A DNA stretch of 64,000 bases from Symbiodinium natans. Taxonomy: Eukaryota; Sar; Dinophyceae; Suessiales; Symbiodiniaceae. Where the stretch lies: the NCBI GenBank assembly GCA_905221605.1, contig CAJNDS010001158.1, positions 578,501 to 642,500 on the forward strand. The letters run 5' to 3'. Position numbers and translations under genes: made by a program. Shown piece by piece: positions 9,715 through 19,975 of the stretch. The notes below the pieces were generated by a model that did no database searches, was not told where the DNA came from, and saw only the letters and a program-made list of their open reading frames with translations. Each line of letters starts with the position of its first letter. Within the stretch, counting starts at the first letter, position 1.

Positions 9715-11686
9715 AGTGCTCCTGTTCAAGCTTGTTTATGTGTCAACATGGAGGCCTCCTGCAATCCCCAGAGGACCCTTATAACAGACCCCCCACACCG
9801 ATCCCCCATTATGCCATCCCCTCGTCTAGGTTCCTTCATGGCTCCCGTAATTGGGCCTATTTGGCCCTGATCATCCTCTGGGCAACGTAAAGGGCGAGCA
9901 AAGGAGGAGGTATAGTGGGGGTGGCGTCCCATGAATCAGGCTCATCACCATGTCAGGAATCACAGAAACGCAGTAGTAGGGGATTGGGGGGGGGGGGGAT
10001 GTCTGTGCAGAAACAGAAGCAGAAGCTCTTGTTCCTTCGGGTATAGAACTGTGTTATTGAGGTTGTGATCAGCATGGCTCAGGTGGAACTACGCGCAGTG
10101 GAGAGGCTGTGCCTTCCCACACATCCTCCGGCCAGGAAGATATGATGGTACTCGGATTTGACGAGTTGCGATTGTTAAAGCCGTAGCCAGTTGACGTTTG
10201 CAGTTTCCGAACATGTTGTTTCACTTTGTGGGGCATGGGCTCCGTAAGGAAGGAAGGGAGGAAGATAGAACGCCGGGAGGAGGAGAGGGAAGGAAGTAAC
10301 AAAATGAAACATGTTCCACAACAATCCCCCCCCCCTTCCCCTACCCTGCCGTCCGGCCCCCTCCCATCCCACCCCCCTCCTCCCGCCCCGCCCCCCTCGT
10401 CCCGCCCCATCCTCCCGCCCCCTCCCGCCCCCACTCACAGCAACACGATCTTCGATATTATCCTTGCCCCAATGCATCACATGAAATGATGGAGAGCCAG
10501 CAAGCAGAGCGACATATCAAATTTGGGAATGTTGGGGGGAAGCGTCATATCAAGACATCCGCAAGATTGAGCCACAGCAGCTCGTGAAAGCCAGTGAATT
10601 GCTACAGCACGCAGCGAGTTGGAACGTGAAAGCGTACGAACTGTCGCAAAACACAGTCTTTTTGTCCATGGAAGCCTGCAGGGCCCAGGTTTTTTTGCAA
10701 AGGTGTGGCTCGGCCACGTCCCCTTGCAAAGGTGTGGCTCGGCTTGGCTCGTTGGCTTGGCTGGGCTTTTCTTGGTTTGGCTGCTTGGCTTGGCTTGGCT
10801 CGGCTCTTGCAATGGGGCGGGGGCGGGGGTGCTTCAAAGCATAAACCCATCAATCCCCCAACAACCCCCCAACCCCAAACTCGCAACCCCCCTGCAACCC
10901 CCCCACTCCCCCCCTCAACTGTTGTGTGAGCTTGTGTTTGCAAATGGCAGGTACCGTTTCAAAGCATATGAACCCCTTCCAAACCCTTCGCACGACCATT
11001 GTGTGGAAGAGCGGGCTATTCGTTGTGAGCACTGTGTGTGCAAAAGGGGGGGGGGGGGGGGGTTACGCCGTAGAAGATGTATTCCCCACACAGTGCACGT
11101 GTATTTGTATGTCTTTCTTTGGGGCAGTTGGATGGCCCTTTGTGGTTGCGAACTTGGACAGGTTTTCAGAGAGCCCAGTATGGCATTAAGGAGCTATATT
11201 CTTTAATAATTAAGGAAAATCGGACTCTGTTGCCTCGTGGCAGCTGAGGTATGGATACTGGATGCGAGGCGCATTTTGCCGGGGGGGCTAGTCAATGCTT
11301 CAGCCGCTTCCATGCCAACTACCATGCCATCAAGCCAACAGGCAGATCAGTTCTCATAGAGGCCCAGGATGTCAGATGCAACCAAGAGATAGGCTTTTCA
11401 GCTTTATGCTGTTCGTAGATAACTTTTCTTGATGTGCCTGGTGTTATGAATCCTTGAGCTCAAGATATGCCCCTGGGACCTGAGGCTGGGTTTAGGGATT
11501 AAGGTTTAGGATCTAGGGAAGGTGCTTTACTCATCTTCTCTTCTCCCTGTCTGGCATTTAGGGGGGTTCCAAACCATGTCAAGCACTGTCGTCTTTCGCA
11601 CCCGTTGGCTTCTTACCTAGACCTAAGTTTTGAAACGAGCACGTTTGGAGGGTTTCGCGGAACGTCCTTTGGCTGTCACCTGTGAG
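9715..11686. other. Low-complexity spacer or intron
   Basis: No exon recognised. Contains a C-rich, G-poor block on the + strand (10325-10440), a GGCTTGGCT/GGCTCGGCT imperfect tandem block (10710-10810), a second C-rich block (10855-10915), and G runs at about 9987-10000 and 11046-11062. Frames here are proline- or glycine-rich artefacts of this composition. Confidence 0.5.
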
Positions 11687-12015
11687 GACCACGACAACGA
11701 CTACATCTAGGACTGTATCCACCAGCTCTACCATCACCGGAACTACATCAACATCATCTACAGCCACCCGAACTACGTCAACGGCCAGCAGTACAAGTTT
11801 CACATACACCAGCACAGCCACAATCAGCACCAGTGTCACAAGCACAAGCACCACAAGCACAAGCACCACAACCACAAGCACCACAACCACAAGCACCACA
11901 ACCACAAGCACCACAACCACAAGCACCACAACCACAAGCACCACGAACACAAACACCACGAGCACAAGCATCACCACATCTTCTTCGTCGTCCACTTCCA
12001 GCAGCACCGCCACAA
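11687..12015 (+). CDS. Exon: Thr/Ser-rich mucin-like stalk
   Basis: Acceptor CCTGTGAG, donor GTAGCT. The 110 codons are almost only Thr and Ser, starting [20 protein letters not shown] and continuing as repeated STTTT units (codons ACAACC/AGCACC, a 15-base tandem at about 11850-11940). Such stretches are heavily O-glycosylated spacers in secreted or wall proteins. It ends one base into a codon (A), and the following exon at 12125 begins GT ACG, giving AGT ACG, so the frame is kept. The antisense frame is Val-rich and a shadow. Confidence 0.7.
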
Positions 12016-12124
12016 GTAGCTGTTCTTAAAATGGTAAAGAGTTGTTTGATCAGGTGCCGTCTGCAAGTACAACAAGAAAGTAGTCTCAGTCTGAGGAATT
12101 GTGGAAACTTTGCTGTGGACCTAG

Positions 12125-12177
12125 GTACGACAAGCAGATCCCAGACGTCGACAACCAGCACCAGCACTGTCTTGGCC
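12125..12177 (+). CDS. Exon: Ser/Thr-rich stalk
   Basis: After a GACCTAG acceptor this encodes [14 protein letters not shown] and either ends at ACT before GTCTTGG (as given) or continues to a GTGAAA donor at 12198. Ending at ACT keeps phase with the next exon at 12724. It is the same Ser/Thr-rich protein as 11687-12015. Confidence 0.55.
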
Positions 12178-12723
12178 TTAGGTTGCAGTGCGTCGTGGTG
12201 AAACCCTAAACCCTGATACACCGTAAATTGGTATGTGTTTTTTCGGGTAGCTGCTGTCAAAGCAAGGCGTAGTTTACAGCTCCAATCTTTGGTTGAATTC
12301 TAGAGGGAGGCTCAGAGCAAGGTTATTGGAGAAGAGAGACTTGAGAGGGAACGAGGGGCGAAGGAAAACCCCTGAGCTAAGGAACATACATGAATTCATA
12401 CACATATATATATATATTCCTTAGTTACGGGTATTGGGCTTGCTGGAGGTTCAGTTGGAGAGAAACATTTGTCAGACGCGGACACTTGAAGCTGCCTTGC
12501 ACCGGTTTCAGCACAGTCGCTTGTGAGAAAGATCTCGCACTTTCATTGCCGCCCGCCCGCCGCATTGCAGACATTGCCACAGTGCAAAGTCTGAAAAGTG
12601 CCACGACGCAGCCGCCCCCACTGCCACACAGGCAGCGCTGTCGAAGGTTCAGGGTCCACGCGAGTGGAGGGTTTCAGTACGTTCTCAAAGTGGTCAGCAC
12701 ATACATGTGGTTCGTGATCTCAG

Positions 12724-12771
12724 GCATCATCAACTTCCACAACGAGCGTGAGCAGCACCATCACGAGCACT
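12724..12771 (+). CDS. Short exon: Ser/Thr-rich stalk
   Basis: Sixteen codons, ASSTSTTSVSSTITST, bounded by a CTCAG acceptor and a GC donor (GCCGGC). Other reading frames give His- or Val-rich shadows. The first six bases, GCATCA, are shared with the next exon at 12862, suggesting the exons arose by duplication. Confidence 0.6.
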
Positions 12772-12861
12772 GCCGGCGTCTTACCGTGAGTCGCCTTGAC
12801 ATGATGTAGTTGTCGATGACTTGTAGCGCGACTTCTTTCGGACTTGCGTACGCCCCCACAG

Positions 12862-13018
12862 GCATCAACCTCGATTACTTCCAGCAAGACGTCGAGCAGC
12901 ACAACCACAAGCAGTTCAAGCATGAGCAGCACCATCAGCTCTTCGAGTACATCCACCACATCGTCCAGTACAACGACATCGAAGAGCTCTTCTTCGACGC
13001 TCAGCACGAGCTCCACCA
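12862..13018 (+). CDS. Exon: Ser/Thr-rich stalk
   Basis: After CCCCACAG, encodes ASTSITSSKTSSSTTTSSSS and a further ~32 Ser/Thr-rich codons. The 3' end is placed at a GC donor so that the last base A joins GT ACG of the next exon (AGT), the same junction type as between 11687-12015 and 12125. The open frame goes on into sequence that is not Ser/Thr-rich, which argues that the exon ends here. Confidence 0.6.
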
Positions 13019-13113
13019 GCGCCATCGTCGATTTCGTTGAAGTTCGTCAAGTATGATGCGTGACAAGGAGCAGAGTGTGCGGATTCCTTGCGGAACATAG
13101 TCCTATAGTTCAG

Positions 13114-13177
13114 GTACGACAACGAGTTCGACCACATCCACTCTCACGAGTCTTACGGCCACCACCACCGCCGCTTG
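13114..13177 (+). CDS. Short exon: Ser/Thr-rich stalk
   Basis: After a TTCAG acceptor, GT ACG ACA starts the exon exactly as at 12125. It encodes TTSSTTSTLTSLTATTTAA and ends at a GTATGC donor or slightly earlier. Confidence 0.55.
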
Positions 13178-13345
13178 GTATGCATTGTCCGCATGTCGGG
13201 TGCACATGAGAGTTCCTCTCATGCCAAGATTTTGGGTGCGGGGGACACGCGCCAAAACACTACTGGTAAGTTCTTTATTCATCAATTGGGGACCCCTCGT
13301 TTTGAGAATCCCTAAACCCTGGTCTAAACGCCCCGTGTGGATCAG

Positions 13346-13372
13346 GTGAGCTCAACTACTACTACCACGACG
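13346..13372 (+). CDS. Micro-exon: Ser/Thr-rich stalk
   Basis: Nine codons, VSSTTTTTT, between a GATCAG acceptor and a GTGAAT donor. The last recognised piece of the Ser/Thr-rich chain; what follows downstream in this protein was not identified. Confidence 0.45.
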
Positions 13373-14360
13373 GTGAATCTTGGCAGCATGTTATATAGCG
13401 TCCCAGGAGCCCCGCCCGAAAGCACCCGCAAAAAGAAGGTACCACAATTGACCACTAAGGCGACTTCTTCGGGGCCCCTCGTGCGAATGCTTTTAGCGAG
13501 TAGCAAGGTCATAGCAGCAGGTCAAGAACGCACAGCCTCCGTCAACTTGTGAGCGTGCAATTAAAAAAATGAAGTTGTCGGGACCTGGCTTCATAAAGAC
13601 CCTGGTGGGGGAAGGCTTGCTGACCAATGACCCTTAAAAGGGTACCCATGACCTATGGGCCCCCACAGTTCAAGAGGCCATAGTTTGAGTGACATTTAGT
13701 TTACCTGCTGATGTAGTAATTTGACCCTCAAGTGCATGGCTGAGCTCAATACTTGTCTCTAACTGACTGTCAATGAATTGAAGTATGTCAGTAAAGATAG
13801 TGAGATTCGCAAAGCCAGTTTTGATCATCCTTTTTGATCATCCTTTATGTTAACTCGTTCAACGGAGGGCCAATACATGAATGAGTTCAATCAACCAATA
13901 TGAACCCTTTCAGAGTCTCCCAATTTGAGTGAGCTGCCTTCTCTCAGGCTACTCATCAGGCGCAGGTTAATCAATACGTTGCGACAACTACATGAAGTAC
14001 ATCGACTACAGTCGTTAAATTAGTTGAATGCATTGCATGAACTAGATTTGTTTTGTGGGTCTGGCACCCAGATCAGGTCTTGTAAAGGTTCATGAGATTA
14101 TGTATTTTCGATAAGATTTTACGAGCAGGTTTTGCGAATTGAATTCTTTAGATCCCGGTCAACTTATTCGGCAAGCAACTTGTCAGAACTCTTTTTGCGA
14201 ACGTTAATTACCATCAATTCCAATAGTTGCCCCCCATGAAACTTTCAAAGCTGAACCTGCGCTTGTACTGTTTCATTTGGTGTTCATGTTCAAAATGTGT
14301 TAGTCATTTGAGTTATTCGTTTGTATATTCAGAAACATAGAATGCAGAATAACCCTGAAA

Positions 14361-14535
14361 GTCTCTCTCTCTCTCTCTCTCTCTTTCTCTGTCATACATA
14401 CATACACATACACATACATACACATACATACACATACATACACATACAGACACATACAGACACTTACAGACACTTACAGACACATATGTAATATATATAT
14501 ATATATTTTTTTTTACATTATATATATATGTATAT
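14361..14535. repeat. Compound microsatellite (CT)n-(CATACA)n-(TA)n
   Basis: Three adjoining simple repeats: CT repeats, then ACATACAC/CAGACACTTA repeats, then TATATA with an internal T run. Frames through it give Tyr/Ile/Val-rich artefacts. Confidence 0.8.
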
Positions 14536-15318
14536 ATACACATATTATGTACATATTTATAGGTTCCAGAACCGGAGTATGGTACAAGTCCTCATACACA
14601 GTACTTTCTGACCTCTCCGTGAAGCCGAGGGGCCCATCGGAGTCCCGGAAAGAACGTCCGAGGTTGGGCGCGTTCGTTATGCCCAACATCGATTCGGCGT
14701 CCCCTTTGGGAGCCCTGATGCGAGACGCCTCTTCGGAAAGTCGGGGATTGGGGGTTGAGGGTTTCTTACTTGCGAGAATGAGGCCTACTTTAGTAGGGAT
14801 GAACATAAGACCCCTCATGGTAACGATATAAGGACAGGCCCGGAGAATCCGTACATGAGACACTGTCAAGATTTGCGAAAGGATGAGCCCGCCCTTCATG
14901 GTAATCGATACGAGGACACCTATTGAAGTTCCTGATTAAGGTTCCATGTCATTAGGGTACATCATTTTAACGCTGCGCGACCTGCCTCGGCCCGGCCAAG
15001 GGTCGGGTTTATGGTTTATGGTTTGGGGTTTAGGGTTGAGGGTTAGTTGAGGGTGGAGGGCTTAGGGCTCAAGGTCTGGGTTTTGGGTTTAGGGTTCAAG
15101 GTTCCTCAAGCCAAAGCGGGGGCAGGAGGGTGGGGGGGGTGGTGGGGGGGGGGTGGGGGGCTGGGGGGGGGCTGGGGGGGGGGGGGTGGGGTGAGGGGGG
15201 GGCTGGGGGGCGCCTCCTGGGGGGAAATGAGGGGGGGCCCTGGTCCCGGCAAACTGTCTGCTTTCAGATTGTGCGGATATTTTCTGGCGGTAGTTCATAG
15301 GAGCCCTGGGTTGAATTA

Positions 15319-15426
15319 CCTTGAGAACCAAATGAACCCCAAAGGGTTATTGTTCATATACCCTGATAAGGATTCCAGTTTGTAGGGCATATGGTCCCAA
15401 TTTTTGGGTCCGTTTGGTTCCCCAGG
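15319..15426. mobile_element. MITE-like element, family A copy 1
   Basis: Begins CCTTGAGAACCAAATGAACC and ends GTTTGGTTCCCCAGG, imperfect inverted repeats of about 20 bases. Interior includes GTTCATATACCCTGATAAGG and GGGCATATGGTCCCAATTTT. Same family as 16957-17066 and 24106-24206. Confidence 0.75.
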
Positions 15427-15741
15427 TAGTGATATCATCGGGATTTAAAGAGGATTGTTGAGGATCTCGATCGCGGGGAAAGAATCGTAGTCCGAAGCAC
15501 ACATGGGAATTTATCAAAATGTGGTTCCCTTTTGGTTTCTTATATTTAATGTAGGGCCACCTGTTTTGACCTCTGGGGTTTAGGATTTCGGGTTCAGGGT
15601 GGAGTCTCAATCCATACGTTCGAGGTGTGGACTTCTTAGGATTTGCGGTTAGGGGCCAGTTCCCACCTTTGAGGTGTCGAGTAGGTGTTTCAGAATCCAA
15701 AGTTGGGGGGCCCTAGCTCTAAACCCTAAACCCTAAACCCT

Positions 15742-15896
15742 GTATACTGGGCCAAGGAGTCATTGCAAGAGGCCGTGAAGGCAGTGGTGGATGGAGCGTC
15801 GTCCCGGAACGCAATCACAAGCACAGGCAACGCTTCTTGGCTCCGAAGTGTGTCCGTGGTGCTTCCGTGCACGAACTCTTGGACGGCTCGGCAGTT
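15742..15896 (+). CDS. Exon of unknown protein
   Basis: Open frame with coding-like composition: YWAKESLQEAVKAVVDGASS then SRNAITSTGNASWLRSVSVV. It lies between CCCTAAA tracts. It may be the first of the run of exons reaching to about 31.6 kb. No family recognised. Confidence 0.45.
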
Positions 15897-15955
15897 ACCT
15901 TAGGTACCTAAACCCTAAACCCTTTAAACCCTAAACCCTAAACCCACTTAGGTAT

Positions 15956-16038
15956 CTCTTGTGAAGTTGGGTGGACAAGCTACGCAAGCACCTGGGCTCA
16001 CCTGTACTCACCCTGGATGTCTCAAGAAGGAGCTTCAG
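15956..16038 (+). CDS. Exon of unknown protein
   Basis: Encodes VKLGGQATQAPGLTCTHPGC followed by LKKELQ, with a GTTTGC donor after CAG. The upstream side is a CCCTAAA tract ending in TTAGGTATC. No family recognised. Confidence 0.4.
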
Positions 16039-16104
16039 GTTTGCTCTAGTTGTTTTCCAAATCCTTTTTAGGGTTTAGGGTGTACATCTAGACACACTTC
16101 CTGA

Positions 16105-16168
16105 GTGATCAGCGCGGCAGAGTCCGCGAAGCTCGCTCTCGAATGGCATGGTTTTCGTCCCTGGCAGG
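16105..16168 (+). CDS. Exon of unknown protein
   Basis: Encodes ISAAESAKLALEWHGFRPWQ and ends before GCAGTG (GC donor). Borders approximate. Confidence 0.35.
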
Positions 16169-16956
16169 CAGTGCAGCAGTCCTAGCCGTAAAAAAAGGGT
16201 TGTACACCCCCAAAACCGAAACCCCAAACCCATGAATCCCTAAACCCTAACGTCCCCTCTCATGAGGCCGGAAGTTCGGACGGCGTTGCCATGTCTACGC
16301 CTGTACGCGCGGCTCGCCTCCATGAGTTTCAGGGGAAAGTTCTTTAGCGAGGCTCCGCATCAGAGAGCCACTTTGTGAGAGAGCCTGCAGACTTGGGAGC
16401 ACCTTGAGTCGGAAACTTACCTGAAATACCCAATTGCAAGGTGTCTGTTCCACCCAGCCTTGTGCCTGGGCAGCACAATGTGGGACGAGATGACCCAACA
16501 TACGTCAGACCCGTCATGCACGGCCTCTAACCTAGAAATGAATATAGCCTCTGCCGTGAGGTGTCGGATCTATCAATGAATGCAACACCTTGGCTGAGCA
16601 CCGTGATGCTCTGTCATAGTTGGGTAACATTTTACATTTTTCAGGGTACTTGAACCCAATGAGGAATACAAATTTTGATTTTTAATACTATCCCAACAAT
16701 GAACTAGGATGATGGACAGCAGCGTTGTGAATCACCTGTCCAGCCGTTCCTCCGACGGGCCAGTGCGGCGCCCAGTGTGGCGTTCGACCTCAAGGGTTTG
16801 GGCCCATCTCTGGGCCTTCTTAACTTACAGGAGTTGGCATCTAAATTACATCTAGAGCACTCATAGAATCATGGAAGTCTCCTGACATGTTGACAACTGA
16901 AAGCACCAACAATTGCAGAGCTCCACTGTGAGAATCGGTTTAGGGTTAAGGGTTGC

Positions 16957-17066
16957 CCTGAGAACCAAATGAACCCTAAAAGGGTTTATGGTTCATATAC
17001 CCTAAAAAGGATTCTAGTAGTAGAGGGCATATGGTCCCAATTTTAGGGTTCATTTGGTTCCCCAGG
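16957..17066. mobile_element. MITE-like element, family A copy 2
   Basis: The best-preserved copy: GAACCAAATGAACCCTAAAA at the left end is perfectly inverted at the right end (TTTTAGGGTTCATTTGGTTC). Interior GGGTTTATGGTTCATATACC and GGGCATATGGTCCCAATTTT. No ORF. Confidence 0.85.
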
Positions 17067-17209
17067 TGCAGAGAACTCCCCAGACTCAGGTTACGTTCAG
17101 ATCGCCGGTGGTGGAGATCTCCCTTATGCAGGAGCAGCGAGCAACAGGTCCAGGTTGCCTCGGTTTAGGGTTTAGGGTTTAGGGTTTAGGGTTTAGGGTT
17201 TCCACTGCG

Positions 17210-17367
17210 CACGGGTTCCGGCATCGTGTGGGATTCTTTTGGTGCTTCGATCGGAAGGCAACCGTTGTTTCACAGTCCTTCCGGAGGAAACGCATGGCCG
17301 CGTTTCCGTGGCTGAGATTTTTGGGCTTCTGACCCCGATTGCCATACGACCCTTGGATGCACAGAGC
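17210..17367 (+). CDS. Exon of unknown protein
   Basis: Encodes VLRSEGNRCFTVLPEETHGR and VSVAEIFGLLTPIAIRPLDA. It follows a TTTAGGG tract directly (17164-17201) and is followed by CCCTAAA. Coding-like, no family recognised. Confidence 0.45.
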
Positions 17368-17412
17368 ATGGCAAGCAACCCTAAACCCTCAACCCTAGAC
17401 CCCATCTGCTTC

Positions 17413-17570
17413 ACGGGGAGCATCGGCAGCTGACTCTAAACCCTAAACCCTAAACCCTAAACCCTAAACCCTAAACCCTAAACCCTAAACCCTAAACCCT
17501 AAACCCTAAACCCTAAACCCTAAACCCTAAACCCTAAACCCTAAACCCTAAACCCTAAACCCTAAACCCT
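17413..17570. repeat. Interstitial telomere-like array (CCCTAAA)n
   Basis: About 22 near-perfect CCCTAAA units. TTTAGGG is the plant-type telomere repeat also known in dinoflagellates. It is internal here, with coding sequence on both sides, so it is an interstitial array. Confidence 0.95.
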
Positions 17571-17579
17571 ACCTGGAGG

Positions 17580-17930
17580 TACTCGCGGCCACTTTTTAGC
17601 GTCCTTTTTGTCAAATCCGGATTTCCCCGTAAAGCGGCCGTATTCAGTTTAGAAATATTTTTTTCTGGCAGCGAAAGCGGCCTGATTTTTGATCCTCCAG
17701 TCGGAAATGTGTTTTTCCTGCAAGAAACAAAAACCGTACGGAACCCGACAAATGTCAACATTATGTCGACATTTTCCCGTAAAAAACTCGAGCAAAAAAG
17801 GCGTAAAGCGCCCACTTTTTTGCGCTGGTGCAGAGGAAATGAAAAACTCATGGCCCATCCGAGCGGCCGGTGTTTTTGCGCGGCCGCTTTTTTCAGTCCT
17901 CCGGTATCCCCAGGTACACCCTAGACCGGC
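17580..17930. repeat. Block of unusual composition beside telomeric array
   Basis: 350 bases that differ from the neighbours: repeated GCGGCC motifs (17586, 17633, 17668, 17860, 17879) next to T or A runs, and AAAAAACTCGAGCAAAAAAG. Open frames run through it on both strands without stops, but show no motifs. Possibly part of a dispersed repeat adjoining the telomere-like array. Confidence 0.35.
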
Positions 17931-18107
17931 ACCCGGGATGAAGAGTTGATTCTTAAAACAAATCCTAAACAAAACACAGGAGGCCCCCATCGGCAGCTTC
18001 ATGTGGTTGTCTAGGTTGATGCGCCCATCTCATTGCGGTACCTTTGCACCTAAGCCCAAAGCACTCCCTGCAAACCCTGAAATCCCTAACAAGCCCTGAA
18101 CCGCAAC

Positions 18108-18220
18108 GTTGTCATCGAAGCCCTGCGGATCCTGGCGATCTTCAGGACTCTCGAACGACGAGCTGCCGCCTGGACAGCGCTGTTATTGGCTGGACCAAGC
18201 TACTTGCCCCGGCTGACAGC
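18108..18220 (+). CDS. Exon of unknown protein, possible membrane helix
   Basis: Encodes VVIEALRILAIFRTLERRAA then AWTALLLAGPSYLPRL. The amphipathic or hydrophobic character suggests a membrane-associated helix. It ends before a CCCTAAA tract. Confidence 0.45.
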
Positions 18221-18372
18221 CCTAAACCCTAAACCCTAAACCCGGGTCAAGTGGCCTTGAGGTGAGCGGGATGTGGTCTGATGCTGGGACGGAAATACCT
18301 GATCACTGGCAGTTGAGAGCGCTGCAGGTCGCGTCTGGGCCTTAGTACGCTTTCGGGCGCTGGAAAGAAAAC

Positions 18373-18469
18373 CAAATGGGGGTTCATCAACATCGTGGGC
18401 CCTGTTCACTTTCTATTTGAGTTTTTTCCTAGTCCAGGGTACCAAGAAGGGCCCATGTTTTCGATCCCC
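18373..18469. mobile_element. MITE-like element, family G copy 1
   Basis: Left end GGGGGTTCATCAACATCG then GGGCCC; right end GGGCCCATGTTTTCGATCCC. These are imperfect inverted repeats. The interior has TTTCTATTTGAGTTTTTTCC and AGGGTACC. The same arrangement occurs at 29598-29705. Confidence 0.55.
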
Positions 18470-18488
18470 AAACTCTGCAGTGCTACAG

Positions 18489-18625
18489 GTTGAGATCGAT
18501 TGGGCACGAGTGCTTTCAGTGTTGGTCACTGTGTGCCCCGCCTGGCAAAGGCCCTTGGATGGAACTTGGTGCCTCGTGTCCCACCTCACTACATTCGTGA
18601 TTGCGCTTGCCTTATCTGCAACAGT
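18489..18625 (+). CDS. Exon of unknown protein with membrane helix
   Basis: After CTACAG, encodes VEIDWARVLSVLVTVCPAWQ and then CLVSHLTTFVIALALSATV, the last part a likely transmembrane helix. It runs into a CCCTAAA tract, where the exon must have ended. Confidence 0.5.
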
Positions 18626-19130
18626 CCGTTGGGGAAACCCTAAACCCTAAACCCCAACTTTCAGGATGCCTGCTGGCATGCCAGCTTCTGTCGAACCTCA
18701 TCGTAGTCACAAGTCCTTGCACATGGTGCATGTTGGCGGGGTGCTGACATTGCCAGACTGAGGCAACACCTCCACCAGCACCCGTGCCTCCAGATAACAC
18801 GCCGCTGGTTGCTTCCCTCTCGCGCCCCGGTCGCATAGACAAGCAGCCCACAGGGAAAACCCCACCTGCTCATGGAAAAGATCTGGGAGTCTCAAATATT
18901 TGGGGGGGAGTCTTAAATATTTGCCCCCCAAATGTAATGAGACCTGGTATCCGAGCACCGCTATCAGAAGGACCCCAGAATAGGGACACGTCGGACACCT
19001 CCCCTAAACCTTGGAGAATCCTGCCTGAAGCGCGCTTTCCAGGAGTGGGGTCTCAGTTTTTGCATTGACCGTCGCCGGTCTCTGCTATCGCCATGTACAC
19101 CAGGCCTGGAGCTCGGTAAGATAGTGCTGG

Positions 19131-19222
19131 GTGGTAGTTTTGGGATCGTTTTCAATACCCTTGATTGGTTTCAAACAGGGACACTTTTATGAATCATTTT
19201 GGGACCGTTAAAACTACAACCA
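19131..19222. repeat. Possible degenerate palindromic element
   Basis: GGTGGTAGTTTTGGGATCG at the left is roughly inverted at the right (GGACCGTTAAAACTACAACC). Weak; borders uncertain. Confidence 0.3.
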
Positions 19223-19658
19223 GGAGTATTCATCATGTAGCACGTGCCCCGCTTTCGAAGCCTGGACAGCTGCCCGGTGAAGGGCACGTGCATTCTTACC
19301 TTCCTGCGCATCTACATAAGACGGACACGTTGCTGACTTGTCATCCATGAATTTGGCGTGCTTTTTGATCAGGAACCGTATTCCTTTCTCCGCATCTGTT
19401 ATGTGTACGTTGTCCATTGTCCGTGTGAACGCGTAGGTTCTATTCTCGTATGTGCGTGTGAAAGTGCTAGCTCGTTCATGGGAGAACGCAGCCGATGTTC
19501 AATCCGAACCAAGTGCTTATGCACACTGTTGCGGGACTTGGCTTGGATCATAACGCATGTAAGGAATGATCACGACATTGTGAATCAGTTTTTTTCAGAG
19601 TCAGTATACAGGTTTCATTTGCCTAAGCGGCTCTGCCTGGAAGACCCATGCTTGTCAG

Positions 19659-19868
19659 GTGCTCAAGAAGAAAAAGCTCCAGAAAGAAGAGCAGGATAAA
19701 TATGAGCAAAAGGAGCAGTTCAGAAAATGGTACGTTGAGTGGTATCCGCACCACCGGCACACGATCTTCAGCATCATGCAAACTGCCATGGATGAGGGTG
19801 CCAAAGGACAGAGCCGCTTTTGGGATGCACATCTGCTCATGGGAGAGTTTTGTGCCGAGGCTCACTGA
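19659..19868 (+). CDS. Exon with basic coiled-coil and DEGA motif, copy 1
   Basis: Encodes a highly charged helix (LKKKKLQKEEQDKYEQKEQF), then RKWYVEWYPHHRHTIFSIMQ and TAMDEGAKGQSRFW. The part TIFSIMQTAMDEGAKG matches TIYGVAQTAIDEGAQG at about 22455-22505, showing duplicated coding. The frame ends at TGA 19866-19868, but a donor is likely before. Family unknown; probably a cytoplasmic linker next to membrane segments. Confidence 0.55.
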   Translation: MLKKKKLQKEEQDKYEQKEQFRKWYVEWYPHHRHTIFSIMQTAMDEGAKGQSRFWDAHLLMGEFCAEAH

Positions 19869-19886
19869 GTCTCCTAACGTTCGGGT

Positions 19887-19975
19887 TGCAGGATTGGTTC
19901 TCTTGAAAATCGCTGCGGACCAGCCGGGCACATACACAGAGGACTCATGGACAGATCTCCAGACTGACTTGTGAG
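19887..19975 (+). CDS. Exon of unknown protein
   Basis: After GTTGCAG, encodes GLVLLKIAADQPGTYTEDSW then TDLQTDL. Coding-like but without motif. Borders approximate. Confidence 0.35.

Larger units (their letters stand above)
13373..15740. other. AT-richer spacer with microsatellites
   Basis: No convincing exon. 13560-14360 is AT-richer than the rest. 14361-14390 is a CT dinucleotide run, 14393-14480 a CATACA/CATACAGA repeat and 14486-14535 a TA run. 15000-15120 has degenerate TTTAGGG, and 15120-15235 is almost pure G. Confidence 0.5.

Noticed and set aside
10069-10489. Gly- and Pro-rich frames
   Set aside because: Products of the C-rich block at 10325-10440; no splice context or motif.
11579-12260. 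Val-rich and Cys/Gly-rich minus-strand frames
   Set aside because: Antisense shadows of the Thr/Ser repeat exon at 11687-12015, which has splice borders and in-frame partners on the + strand.
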